A stretch of 64,000 nt of DNA from Ulota crispa. Taxonomy: Eukaryota > Streptophyta > Bryopsida > Orthotrichales > Orthotrichaceae. The stretch spans positions 14,066,409 through 14,130,408 of the forward strand of contig OY987250.1 of NCBI GenBank assembly GCA_963920765.1. Direction: 5' to 3'. Position 1 is the stretch's first letter. Each line of letters begins with the position of its first letter. The notes below the pieces were generated by a model that worked only from the letters and a program-made list of their open reading frames with translations, was not told the origin of the DNA and made no database searches. The position numbers and the translations under genes are program-made. This document shows positions 35,076 through 47,696 of the stretch, piece after piece.

Positions 35076-35293
35076 AAGGCGGTGCACGAAGTGCATTTGA
35101 ATAATAATAACTGGCCAGCCGTCCTGCTCCGCTTCGCGTTTTGCATGTATAAAGTGGGTGAGCAAGCGTGTGCATGTAGGTGCAGGCTTTCTAAAACTGC
35201 TTCTGCATATGCACACGCTCATTCTTGTGCAAGTGTTTTATGAGTTGTATGCATGGAAACCGTAATTGAATGAGAGCCCCTTTCGTTTTTTTT

Positions 35294-35643
35294 TTAACCT
35301 CTGAGGAGGACAAAAAAAACATTTTTTGGCTTTGAATTTTGTGTTACAGAAAAAAATATTAATTTTTTTCTCCAAAAGTAATCATAAACACATGGTCCAT
35401 CACGGAAGGCAACAAAATTCTCATAAGATGCATTCATAATTTTAGGTAACCCAAATTGTGATAAGATTCCTAAACACAATGTTAGGTCCAAAGGTGCCTT
35501 CTTGCAATTTTCATGAGGGCACCATGCACTGTTGACTCATATAACTTTAGAAAATTGTATTATAATTGTTAGGCATTGAGATGAACAATGAAAATATTGT
35601 AGCCGAGTTGGTCATGGTGATCAACCCGACATTTAAGGGTTAA
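35294..35643. mobile_element. piggyBac-type non-autonomous element, family 2, second copy
   Basis: 350 bp, from TTAACCTCTGAGGAGGA to the inverse of TTAACCCTTAAATGTCG. Shares ACACATGGTCCATCACGGAA and CAATTTTCATGAGGGCACCA with the copy at 12893. Confidence 0.8.
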
Positions 35644-36136
35644 ATTTTTGTTCAACCAACTATTGTTATCATTTTGTTTTTTGGAAAAGAGTTGATAGAT
35701 CAGTTATTTTTGGGAGGATTTGCTTGGACTCATTTTCAATGAATGTTGTTAGTTATTCATTCCTGCTACCATAATAAATTTGTCAATCCATGGATCACTG
35801 TGTAGTGTTTTCTAGTAACGTTTGCTATTTTATCTCTATCAAAGTCGTAGCAACAAAAAAAAACTATAAGTTGGAATTTACTAAAAAAAAAACAAAGCTT
35901 GTGAGTTTAGTTTCTAAACTTCAATTTGAGTGCTTTTGATAAAGTTACAATTGATTGTTGTGGAAGTGAGGAAGTTTGAGAAGAGTTTCACTCAAAAAGT
36001 AAAATAATGTTTCAAGGATAGATCTTCTTATAGCTACAATGGAAGGACCGAGTTTTGAAGGAATTTTTGACAATCAAAATTAATATGATACATGTAACAA
36101 ACTGAGAATGCATTGAAAACCAAAATCAGAAGACCT
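35644..36136. other. AT-rich spacer, nothing recognised
   Basis: No gene or clear repeat between two TTAA elements. Confidence 0.3.
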
Positions 36137-36869
36137 TTAACCCCTAAATCTCTGAGTGTCCCCTTGGGGGACAAATGAGATTTTCGGCAAGTACCTATGA
36201 TTAAACTACTTTGTGTGATTTTTTGAAACTTTTATGGAAGATGGGGAACTGGAAGATCCGTGTGCACATCTTTTTTTTTTCATTCTGACATTTTTTGAAG
36301 AAGTAAAAAATGAATTTCTGAATTTTTTTGGAGATGGGGCAATCCGGGCAGCCCAAAAACTTTTTTAAAATTTACATTTTTTTGAAATAAAAATCTGAAA
36401 TTGGTTCTTGGAGTTTACATATACATGGGAAGCTTTGAATCACTGGTTTCCACTAAATGAAATGAAAGTTATGAGGACTTTTAGTTAACTCGTAGATATG
36501 GAGCCATATCTACCAGTTAACTAAAAGTCCTCATAACTTTCATTTCATTTAGTGGAAACGAGTGATTCAAAGCTTCCCATGTATATGTAAACTCCAAGAA
36601 CCAATTTCAGATTTTTATTTCAAAAAAATGTAAATTTTAAAAAAGTTTTTGGGCTGCCCGGATTGCCCCATCTCCAAAAAAATTCAGAAATTCATTTTTT
36701 ACTTCTTCAAAACATGTCAGAATGAAAAAAAAATAGATGTGCACACGGATCTTCAAATTCCTCATCTTCCATAAAAGTTTCAAAATATCTCACAAAGTAG
36801 TTTAATCATAGGTACTTGCCCAAAATCTCATTTGTCCCTAGAGGAGACACTCAAGAATTTAGGGGTTAA
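36137..36869. mobile_element. piggyBac-type foldback element, almost perfect 733-bp palindrome
   Basis: Starts TTAACCCCTAAATCTCT and ends with the inverse of TTAACCCCTAAATTCTT. The entire element is an inverted repeat about position 36503, with arms of about 365 bp and very few mismatches (for example ATGGTTTCC against GGAAACGAG near the inner third). There is no loop of note and no coding capacity. One diverged arm of the same family lies at 51418. Confidence 0.9.
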
Positions 36870-38052
36870 TAACAACAAAAATCAGGAATATGCTTCAATA
36901 ATAAAAAATTAGATTGGATTCTATTTGAATCTACAACCTCGTAAGAATGGCTCATTGTAAATTTCTCAATGAAAGTATGGTGAAACTAGAAACAAATGAC
37001 ATTTCCTACTATTTATTCATGAAATGTCCCATATTATATGGAAATGTTGTAAATGACGTTTTTGTAAATTCAAAAAAACTATTATTAGTTTGTAACATAG
37101 TTACATGAAGAACACTATGATTATAGATAAGTATTCTCAATATATTGAAATCATCCACTAACAAAAAAACAATGAGATTTTTTGCATGTAAAAATGACCT
37201 AATCCGTCATATCCACAATTCCATTCATTCAATTTTTAAAAAAAATCGTCACATTCAAATGAGATATGGTGCAAATAGAACAGTGTCTACTATAATTGCT
37301 AGCTTTGTAATAGCTTTTAACTTTTAAGTAACCTTTGATAAAATCATGTGATAGAATAGGTTAACATGTTACATCACAAAATTTCCCTAAAATCATGATT
37401 ATTTGCAATAAGGTGTAATTTCTAGTTGCACATAGTCACGGGTGCCCTACTAAACTCAAGTAAAGTTCGAGAATATTGTTTGAACATTGTAATTAATAGC
37501 ATAAGAAATCAACATCAATTCAACAAGTTTCTAGACCCATGCCTCTAATTGAGTGCCCTAGAGTTGAACATTCAACAATGGTTTATTTTGGATATTCTCC
37601 AACAAAAATCTAATTATGGCTTGAGTTTATCAAGGCAAACTTTTTCATATCTGCTTGTTTTTACAATTGTTACATTAGATTACTTTGATTGGATTATGCA
37701 TTGCTGTTTATATAGAATTATTGAGGTAGCTGTAATGTATAAGAGATAAAGGAGTTGTGTATTGTCATGAGCTATTGAAGCGTTTGCATATTGTGAGACC
37801 ATCTCCACCTAGTACATTGGATCGGCCCTTAGTGTCAGGTTGCAAGGCTAGACAAGAATCAACCTCCCCCTCCTCCTCCCCCTCCCCCTCTCCACGCCAT
37901 CAGTGCCATGCCAAGAGAGTGGGATATCAGTTGGGAAGGAGGGTCTGCAAAACCTTATCAAATGGCAAGTGGGGAGGAGAAATGCCGGGTCTTTGGTCCT
38001 AATTGGAGATAGTTGCACCTTCTTCATCCAAATTTTAATCTTCAAAGAATGT
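36870..38052. other. AT-rich spacer with a C/T-rich tract
   Basis: No gene is supported. A CTCC/CCCTC-rich low-complexity tract lies near 37862-37895. Confidence 0.3.
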
Positions 38053-38184
38053 CACTACAAGAAAAAGGCCATTTTTCAACTCATCACTATGAGTGTTGGT
38101 GAGTCATTTTGGACACATTTTGTGTCTAAAATGACTCACTGTGGTTATAGTGCTGAGTCAAAGAAGGATTGTTTTCTTGTAGTG
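38053..38184. mobile_element. 132-bp CACTA (En/Spm) mini-element
   Basis: Begins CACTACAAGAAAA and ends TTTTCTTGTAGTG, the standard plant CACTA ends. It is flanked by the 3-bp duplication TGT (38050-38052 and 38185-38187). Its centre is a hairpin (GTGAGTCATTTTGGACACA and its inverse around 38118). Non-coding and very short, so a MITE-like deletion derivative. Confidence 0.9.
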
Positions 38185-39925
38185 TGTGGACGTGACACTC
38201 TCTTCTAGATTTGCAAAGATCACATTTTTTGAAGATTGAGAATTTCTTCTTTGTCACCTATTCACCTCTAGAGGAGAAGAATGATTGTGATAAAATTTTA
38301 GCATGTGAAATTTTTACCTATGCGTGTCTCTTTTTCATCTTACTCTTCTTGGATTCACTTTTTCTTATAGTTGGAGAGTGCAATTGAATGTGTGACCGCA
38401 GCTTGCCATCTTTAATGCATTACCAATTTCAAGGTAAACTCATTCTCCATTATTCACCACCCACAAAAGCGGAGTCACGCCTTCTTCATATGGGTGATTG
38501 CAAGAATGACATGTACTACATTCTGTCCCCCTCACCTTCTGCGGCTTGTTTTTTGCTTGTAACTTTTGCAAAAGAAGTCATATTGACTTGTCCTTTTAGA
38601 GTAACATGAACATGCAAGTTATTGACATTTAATGATTTTTTGGTGTTTTTTAAAATAATTTTGCTATTTTTAAGCAACCCCAAAATAAGTGTCTACCTTG
38701 GCCATTTTTAGGGTTTTTAGTACTATTTTGGGTCCAAAAAAGCTTTTCTAGGGCTATAAATCAAGGATGTTGTTTTTGGAGCATGCTTACATGCATTTAT
38801 AAAAGAGTTTTGCAAAATTATAAATTCCATGGCATCTACATTGTCTCAAAGTGGGCATCCTATCTCCCTTCATTGGCAAAGTAAGAAGAAATTCCTTAGC
38901 AAAGCAATTGTACCATATGAATATGTTTAATGGATTCTCAAATGGCCATTTTTTATTTTATTTTTTTGAATTATTTTACTATTTTCTAAAAAGCTAGAAA
39001 GAAATTGGCTTTTTGTTGGTGATTTTGTTTTGTGCATAACTTTTAGAATAAAAAATTTCTAGGTCTGAATTTTCATAAGTATGCTATTTTAAGTGCTTTA
39101 CAAATTGTCCATATTTTATTTTATTTTAAAAATATATATTTCAAAAGCTCATAGTACTACATAGTACTACTAGTTTTAAGGGTGTTTGAGACAAAACTGG
39201 CAAGTCATTCTTGCATCTACCCATATAGAAGTGATCCCATTGGCTCCTTTTTCTACTCTAAAGCTTATCATTCTTCACAGAAGTTTCATTCTAGGAGAAT
39301 GTATGACTATCCCTATTACTTCTAGTTTTGTTACTATAGTAGTAGTAAGTCTAGAGAAGGGAGGAGATGGTAGGAAATGACAATTGGGTAGGCCCTGCAA
39401 ACATGCCATGCTCCAAATCGTCCAATTGCACCCACTGCCTATTGAGTTGGAGAGAGCCGGTGTAGCATCTGCAGTGGAGTGCTCTAACCCTTGCAATTTA
39501 ATGGAGAATTCACAAGTGCATGCCAAGCTAAAATGTTGCAATGCAGCTATGTGCACTCTAACACCATTTTAAGAAAATTGGGAAAAACAACGAGACCATT
39601 TTGAACTCCACTTCAATCTTACATACAGTAAATGTAGGCATAATTATAGCTCAAAGTTGTAATTATTTGAAATTCTTGGAGGCAATCACTAAGACTTCAC
39701 TATTGTACAAGAAAGTGCACTTTTTTTTTGTAAGATACTAAATTATACATAATTGCAAAAATAGTGAAAGTCTTGTAATGTACTATTTTTCCCAACTTAC
39801 CTCATATGGTGTTACTATACTTATAGGGGCGTTGTATAATTGCGGTAATAATTGAGGCTAAAATGAAACAGTATTGTGGAACTGAAGTTTTGAAGTATGT
39901 GCTATGGAGGTAATGTTTTCATGTT
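38185..39925. other. AT-rich spacer containing an inverted relative of 9085-9385
   Basis: 38190-38490 (GACACTCTCTTCTAGATTTG, CACCTCTAGAGGAGAAGAA, CTCATTCTCCATT) is the reverse of sequence at about 9085-9385, marking an unclassified dispersed repeat. The rest shows no gene. Confidence 0.5.
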
Positions 39926-40563
39926 TTAACCCCTCACTGCCTATGGTATTTTTGAGCATCTTAGTATTTGCTTGAAACTAAACAAAATGCAAACATTTTG
40001 ATCAATCTTATCAATTTTCTTTGAAGTGCAACTGTACAAATTCAAAGTAAACATGTTATAGATTACATAAGAAAAGAAATCACAACAATATCTTATATGG
40101 ATTCAAAGATTATAATGTTTGATCATGAGGGTGTTAAAATTGCAAAAGTGATTTGAAGTCTTTCAATCCTCTTCTTGCATCTCAAACCTAAAACTAAGGG
40201 TTCTAAAAGAATATAAGTTTGTAAAGTACAACATGCATAACCCCAATCAATTTACGGCTTCTCAAAATCTATTTTACAATTTTTTATGTGATTTTTTCTC
40301 CAAGTTCTAAAGTACTTGAGGCTCATTTCCAAGAACCTCCAACACTAGAAAGTGAAAATTTACAATGGACATCCTTGCACAAAATCTTGAATAAACTAAT
40401 CATTTTGATTCATCTTCAAAATCAAACTCTTAATACTAAAACTAGACTTTAATAATAATTTAGAAATAAAACTAATCATCAAAAAAATTTGAAAAAAGAT
40501 CGCACATTTGTGAATAAAATTCAGAGGGGCCAGGATCGGGCCCCTTGGGCGGTGAGGGGTTAA
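39926..40563. mobile_element. piggyBac-type non-autonomous element, family 1
   Basis: 638 bp, from TTAACCCCTCACTGCC to the inverse of TTAACCCCTCACCGCCC. Internal order as in the copies at 13468 and 40909. Confidence 0.88.
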
Positions 40564-40622
40564 CCAACACAGGACTGTCTACTTTTGTTCATTTTCATTT
40601 ATTTCTTCTTTTATCGACTCAG

Positions 40623-40907
40623 TCATGCAATATTTTCCTCCTTTTCATTGATTATTGTGAGACAAAGTTTGGCCTCATCTGAATCAAATTCTTCCTTAAG
40701 ACCGTCAACTAAATTGGCTAAACCATGACTCATTGGTTCCACAAAGGTTTTAAAGAACTCAGTAACTGCAAAAATTGTACCAATAGTTGAACCTGTCGCT
40801 TTCCACAATGCAGCCATGGCAGGAGTAAGAGTCAAAATATCATATTCACTAATTTGAGAAAACCAGATTCCCAAGTTATACTTTAAAGGTCGGTTTAAAT
40901 TGGTCAC
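40623..40907 (-). other. 95-codon coding-like fragment between two TTAA elements
   Basis: An open frame without ATG at its start, ending in a stop at 40623. The translation has the balanced composition of real protein: ISEYDILTLTPAMAALWKA, IFAVTEFFKTFVEP, LKEEFDSDEAKLCLTIINE. I recognise no family. It fills nearly all of the 345-bp island between the elements at 39926 and 40909, so it may be an exon remnant of a gene disrupted by them, or carried DNA. Confidence 0.35.
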
Positions 40908-40908
40908 C

Positions 40909-41561
40909 TTAACCCTAGACCGCCCACGGACGTTCTCTAGTATCTTAGAGTGTGCTCTTGGATGAACAAAATGGCAACATTTTGATAAGTTACATCATTT
41001 TTTTATAAATTGTAGCCTTACAAATTCAAACTAGATATATTAGAGATCACATAGGAAAAGAAAACACAATAATATCACTTATGGATTGAAAAATTATAAC
41101 ATTTAATGAAGAGGGTGTTAAAACTATGAAAGTGATTTGAAGTCTTTCAATTCTCTTTTCACATCTCAAATTTAAAATTGAGGATGTCAAAAAAAATATG
41201 AGTATGTAAAGTACAACATGTGTAACCCTAATCAATTTACGGCTTCTTAAAATCTACTCTACAACTTTTTGAATTAAATTTTTAATGTGATTGTTTCTCC
41301 AAGTTCTAGTGTACTTGAGGCTCATCTCCAAGAGCTCTCAACACTAGAAAGTGAAGATTTGCAATGGACACCCTTGCACAAAATCTTGAACAGACAAATC
41401 ATAGTCATTCATTTTCAAAATTGGATTTTTGATACTAAAACAAGACTTTAGTAAGAATAATAAAAAAAATAACCACTTAAATTAATCTTCAATAAAAGTT
41501 AAAATATTTCAAATTAAAATGCACAGCAGCCACATTCCATCCTTGTGCGGTCTAGGGTTAA
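40909..41561. mobile_element. piggyBac-type non-autonomous element, family 1, adjacent copy
   Basis: 653 bp, from TTAACCCTAGACCGCCC to the inverse of TTAACCCTAGACCGCAC (16 of 17 identical). Same orientation as the element at 39926. Its end starts TTAACCCTAGA, like the insect piggyBac end. Confidence 0.88.
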
Positions 41562-42255
41562 ACCCAAAATACTACAACCAAAATGTTACAAAATTCCCAA
41601 TTTAATGAATATGGTGTTTCAAACTATTCCTATACTTAGGCATTGTGAGGTTGCTGTACGGAAGCATTTTAGCTTGTAATTGTTTTGCAGATTCGATTGG
41701 AGGTGACAAATGAGTTGAATCGAGAGGACAGATTTTCAAAGTAAAGAAACCATCAAGAGACGAGGATGGCAAAATAATTTTGAGTGCTGATTTCGGCATG
41801 CCGATTTAGAGAGAGAGAGATTGTCGCATTAAATATTTACATAATGTATAAAGGTTTTGTCAAAATACAAGAAAGTTTTGAGTGTTGTAATCGACACTTT
41901 CTTGGAATGAGGAGTTTCTAGCTATGGAGGACGCCTGTTGAAGTGAGGTCGTCACATGGTTGTGACATCAGGCGAAATTTGTCTATTGGACAAGACAAGC
42001 AGATGTATAAAATGGACGATACAAATGGATATGTCCGTCACTCTTGTGTTTTAGAGTTTTTTTTAGATTATTCGATTTAAAAAAGGAAAAATCAAATCAT
42101 TATTTTTAATTTTTATTACATGGTATGGCCTTAATTCTACACTTTGATTTCATGTTGATAACCATGAGTGTTACTAGCTTGTACAAAATAAACTTTTTTT
42201 TTTCATTTTTTGAAATGAAGTAAGGTAGCAACATCCATAAGCATGAGTTTAAGGG
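41562..42255. other. Spacer, nothing recognised
   Basis: Contains a short GA repeat near 41809 and no supported gene. Confidence 0.3.
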
Positions 42256-42289
42256 CAGGGTTGTCTAAACCAACGTGACATTGGGTTTT

Positions 42290-42600
42290 CACGTCCAGAT
42301 GTCATGACGCGTCCGTCTTGACGTGTTCAGAAGCAACAAGATCCGTCCGCAATACTGATGGGTCGTTCAAGCCGTGAATGAAGTCCGTTGACAAGACTGT
42401 CGACTGGACAAAGAGACCGTCTGTTGGACGCATGGCCCGTCGACTAGGCAACAAGTCTGTCGACTGGATGCCGTTTCTATCGACTGGACGCATGGTCCGT
42501 CGTCTAAACGCCGAGTCCATCGACTAAACGCAGAGGCCGTCCAGTGGACAATTCGACGACATTTTTAGTCCATTGGGCAAGACTAGCTGTCCACAAAAGT
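42290..42600. repeat. CCGTC/GACTGGACG-rich degenerate array upstream of the hAT gene
   Basis: Short units like CCGTCGACTGGACGCATGG recur irregularly (about 42395-42560). The array lies directly upstream of the hAT transposase remnant. hAT elements often have repeated short transposase-binding motifs near their ends; that these are such motifs is inferred. Similar arrays lie at 49590 and 54720. Confidence 0.6.
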
Positions 42601-42829
42601 TTTAGGATTTAGCGACCATAAAAAGGACTCCTTTGTATTGAAGATCACTTTTTCTTGTTCATGTTTGCTCCTATGACTTAGTTGGTTTACAACCATTGCA
42701 CTAGAGGGAAGTCCAAGAAGGGTGTGTGTGGGGAGCACTTGTTGTGAGAGCAACAAGTGTTGTTTCTTCAGCACATTTCATTCAAAATACTAATCTTGCT
42801 CTCTTCTTTGCAGGGTCAAGTAGAAGAAC

Positions 42830-45800
42830 AAGTAGTGGCAATGGGAGGGGGGAGGACTCAGTAGAACCCATGGTACACGCAACAACCAGATGAGAAAAGT
42901 GCATGCAATTATTGCGGGATTTTGATAAGTTATCAAAAAGATTGCTTACTTTTCTATTTTGGGTACAAAAGAAATAATAACCTCCTTGGCATGAGGTCTT
43001 GCAACAAAGTTGCTACAGTTGTGAAAACCATGTTTTCAATTGTGGAGGAAATGTACCTGTTGTCTCTTTGGGCAAAACTGAAAATAATGTAGAAGTGACA
43101 TTGCCGTCAACAACTCCAGCAAATGTGGTATAGGGGGAGCGGCAGCGTACTACTTCAGTCTCAGTAAATGATGGTGCGCAACCGTACGAGGGACAATGCT
43201 CCCAAGTACAATTGTTAGAGGCGTCCGGCCCTAGTTTAACCCCCAGTTGACCTTTGAGGCAATTATCTGTACAAGAAATAATGAACTCCTCAAAGAAATA
43301 GTTGCTAGACAAGAAATGGGCTAAGTTTTTTTTATGAAGCTAACATACCATTCAATGTAGCAAAGCACTTTGCTTTTGTAAATGCAATGAGATCAACTTT
43401 GGAGGCAAAAGTTCTATACAAACCTCTAGCTTACCATGCACTTTGTACAAAGCTCCTGGAATCTGCAAAAGACAAAGTGGTAGCAACGGTGGTAGAAAAG
43501 ACAAGGGGATCAATCCATAAGTATGGTGTGACAATAAGCTCTGATGGATGGGACAATGTCTCACATTGGCCATTGATCAATATCATGTTGGCATGTACAA
43601 GCGGAGAGGTATTTCTTGGATCGGTAGATACCACAGGTGAAAGCAAAGACGCTACCTATGTGGCTAATTGTATGCTTGATTTCATCAAAGAGGTGGAGGG
43701 GGGGGGGTCAGAACGTAGTATAGGTTTGAACAGACAATGCAAGGAGCATGCGTGCTGCATCTGCTTGAATAATTGGACGGTTTCCTCACATTTACTTCCA
43801 AGGTTGTGCAACGCATGTGCTAGACATTTTACTTGAGGATTGGAAAAAACAAGATTGGATAACTAGCATTGTGGGGAAAGCAAGGGTCATTGTGAATTAC
43901 ATTTGCAGGCATCACATGCCACTCGCAATCTTTCGTTGGCATTCTCCCTATCACATGCTAAAAAAATCAAATGAGACGCTCTTTGCGACCACGTTCTTTG
44001 TGATAGAGCGGTTGGTGGAAGTAAGGGAAGTTTTGGCATTGACTATCCATGATTTGCAATGGAATGAGTACATGAGGAAATTGACAACAGATGAAACGCA
44101 AAAAAAGACAAACTTTGTTCAACGACATGTGCGATCAAATGCCTTTTAGAGGTTATGTTTGAACTTCGTGCGCATGGTAGAGCCTGTTTTGGTTGCCTTT
44201 CAAGAGTTTGATGGCAAGTGTCCGTGTATGGGGAAGGCATGGCTTGTGATGAAGAACGTGGAGAAGACAGTTTTATCTTTCAGGGATCCACTATTTTCTT
44301 TACCAGCTTATTATGCAGGTTGCACTGAATTTTTTTTTTATGCAAAGTGGGATATGATGAGAATAGATCTGCATTATGCGGATGCTCTATTGAATCCCTT
44401 CTTACTTGATGAAGTCACGCTAATGGACCACAATGAAGCAAAACATGTCAAATTGAGAGTATTGCGCAGAATGTCAGTTGAAGACCAAGTGTTTGCTTTA
44501 GCTTTGTCTGAGTTCCAAGCTTTCCAAAAGGGGCAAGGCCAATTTGCTGGACTCCCAAGGATTCACATTTTAAATTTGGAGCCCCATGAATGATGGGATC
44601 TTCTTGGAGCGGGTGCCCGTACTTTTACACTGATTGCCAAAAAGATCCTCGCATAAGTATGCTTTGCATCATCATGCAAAGGCAATTGGAGCATGTACTC
44701 CTTTGTTTCTCAACAAGGCCCGCAATAGATTGACATCTTAGCGCGCAAAGCAGTTGGTTTATATTTATAAAAATTCCAAGACTCTAAAGAATAAGGCTGC
44801 AGCTAATCCAACAAGGTAATATACTGAGAACATGATATCAAAAGACTCCATGACAGAAGAATCTGATGGTTTGGACCGTGGATCTGTTCTCTCCAACCCT
44901 GACAATGACAACTCCGATGAAGACGGTGACCCATTTCATACGGACAGTGGGAGGCAGGAAAGGCATATACTAATTGACGAGTCCGTATTTGATTTTGATG
45001 CGGGGGATACCATTGGCAATGACCCTGAGGGATTCGAACATAGACCACCGCATATTCCACATGCATGGATTGATGTACTAAGTGGGAGAAATACAAAGGA
45101 AGACAATGTGGCAGAAACTCTGCCAAGTCTAGACACTCATGACAAACGAGTGGCCACTTTAACATTACGAGGTGGTATTCAAGTTCAAGGAGAATGCAAA
45201 CATGATGAGGTCATACCACCAGCATTGCTTGCTGAAAATGCTTGTACAAAAGGGCCCTCTTGTACCTCTGCGGCGGATATGCCCCCTCCACATGAAGTCT
45301 CAATTGGAGTGCAACACAAAACGCCCATATTGGACAATCCACCAATTCAAAATTTGTCAAGGCCATCTTCTTCCGAGGTTCACCCTTTTGCACCGTCTTT
45401 GTCGATAGGCACACAGCTGACTAATCTCTTTCCAACTCTGAATATGCCAGAGCGTAGGACTTCAAACCGGGCTTCATCACGCCTAGGTGTACGTCCAAAC
45501 TATCCATCTAAGCGTCCTCATCCACAAGGTACTACTAGTGAACATGTGAGTAAAAAAAGACGGCAAAGGTTGCAAAGAGAACATGCGGCAGCCCAACCAT
45601 TTGACTCTGTAGGGATGCCCAATATAGACGGGGTGATGGATGCAATAGGGCAAAGACCTATTTGGACAGTGTCCTCCATTGTTTGTCTTTCTCCTTCTAC
45701 GGACCCCATCTCCCTTCCTGATGCATCAAGTCAAAGTGGCAATGCTAGATCTAATGATGATGACAATTCCAAATCCGTTGGGGCTATGTCCAGTGACTCA

Positions 45801-45938
45801 GGCAAGGTTCCAAGAGATAGTGATTATAGAGTGCCGCGACAAATTCCAATACCTGGACATGGCGACAATCAAACTACTACCAAAGAGGGTAATGTAGTTA
45901 TTTCCAGGCGCAACCTTAGGCATGGAAATCGTTGAGTG
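42830..45938 (+). pseudogene. hAT-superfamily transposase remnant (BED finger, DUF659, hATC, acidic tail)
   Basis: After an intron-like acceptor TTCTTTGCAG near 42810 comes a BED-type start with QPDEKSACNYCG. Then a DUF659 region (43387-43700) with GVTISSDGWDNVSHWPLINI and STDTTGESKDA-like sequence (read as GSVDTTGESKDATY). Next are TDNA and GCATHVLDILLEDW near 43730-43850, RWHSPYHML, and a hATC dimerisation segment with RNRL and LVYIYKNSK near 44720-44775. The frame shifts in the G tract near 43700 and again near 44600, and several stops interrupt it, so the transposase is dead. The final 368 codons (44832-45935) are open and acidic, then basic (SKKRRQRLQREH), and look like its disordered tail. 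Ends of the element are not defined; CAGGGTTG at 42256 is a candidate left end. Confidence 0.85.
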
Positions 45939-47696
45939 ATTCTATGTGGAAGAGAACAACGTCTTCATATTCTCATGTGCAAGGGTTTAAGGTGCTCATT
46001 GTTCATCACCCTACATGCCAATTTTGGCATTATTATGAATAATCACTCTTTCTTCTTTCACTCTTATAGTCTCATGAAGTGACCAAGGACGTGCAGAATT
46101 ACCTTGTACATCCTTTTTGCACATTATGTCCATGTGTTTTTGTACTAGTCCATAATATATCTTTTTCCCTAAAATTTAAAACAAGCTTCGCTTCTGCAAT
46201 ATTTCATTCTTTGCATAAGGGACAATGGGTTGAAATTTGTAGTGCTTCATTTCATTTTGGCTCGTGGGGTACTCATAAAACGTAGAGGCGGTTTAGGGTT
46301 TAGGGTTTAACCTTCTAAGGGACCATACTTTTCTCTATGTCAATATCAATGCAAAACACCACTTCTATGAGGTTTAGGATTTAGGGTTTAGAGTTTAGGG
46401 ATTAGGAAAATGCAACTGAAAGGTCTTTGCCCCAAGGTTGTGAGACTACACCAGTTAATTGTGGGAATCAGCTCTTTCCAGATGATACAGAGTGACACAC
46501 TTTAATTTTAAGTAACAAAAAATGTAATTTGTGATGACCACACAATTCATGCACTCATACTCCTTTTATCCTTGATTTTTTTAAGATTCAGGGTTTATGG
46601 GTTGCAATATGATTTCTCCATGTACGACATCAATTTAGGGTATAGATAGTTCAGTGTTTAGGTACTTTATGGTTTAGGGTTTAGGAATTTAAAACAATTG
46701 TAAGTTTGGAACCATACATACGACAATCGACAAATGGGAAAAGGGATAAGCAGATATAGGTTTAGGGTGACTGAAGTCATTAAATGGATAAGCATTTAAT
46801 TATTAAAATGAAACATGCTAATCTGGAATCCCAAACAATTACAAAATTGTGATACACAATCTACTTGATTTGATTTAATTGATTTCCCAAAATATATAAA
46901 ATCAATTAAACTAAATGGTTTCTATGATTATTTTAGAATCTACAACCCGTCATTGACTATAAACAAAAACTACCAAAAAGGCTAAAACCTTCACTTTATT
47001 GATTGAAATTTAATCACTCTAAGTTCCTCTTTTAGAGCTCACTCTAAATGCCAGATTAAAATTCTAAAATTGGAACAATGTACATTACATAGAATTTGAC
47101 TAGTTGGATTTAAGGTTTGGGGTACACTTGTACATGTAATCTTAAGCAAATGTCCCTAAGTAACTAAGATCATGCATAACTTTATCATCAAATGACGGAA
47201 TTAACATATAACTAAATGCCCACATAGGTCTCTGCTTCCCCAAACTTTAGTAAAACTCTTAGAAAATCACAAGAAATAGTTCACAGATACATACATTTCC
47301 AAAGGCCAAAGCAACAAAGCCCAGCATTTCCCCCAACTAGATAATTGTCCTTTGAGAGTTCAAGTTAAGTTTGAAAAAGATCAAAGCACAAGTTGTACTT
47401 CTAATGCTTTTGTTGAATTTTGCATATTAGCATACAAACTTTGACCCTTCAAGGTACACTTCACAGTTGGAATAAATTGAATGATATACCACAAAACAAT
47501 TCATTACAAACATCCTAAAAAAGGATCAACAAAACATTTATTTATTTATATAAAAAGGAACAAACAAAACCTTACATTCCTAGAAGAATGCAAGCATTGC
47601 TACACCTCTATTTCCCCACTATTATAATGGAGTAGTAGACTCCAATGCTACGCACTGCAACCCAAAATTTGCACTTGAATTGTAATATACTAATAC
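45939..47696. other. Non-coding stretch with degenerate telomere-like repeats
   Basis: TTTAGGG-type runs occur near 46290-46312, 46372-46410, 46590-46690 and 46760. No gene is supported. This is the shared 3' side of the hAT remnant (plus strand) and the pseudokinase remnant (minus strand). Confidence 0.5.

Noticed and set aside
34649-35243. Overlapping Arg/Pro-rich frames on both strands
   Set aside because: Explained by the GC-rich 119-bp duplication; neither strand has a domain or splice context.
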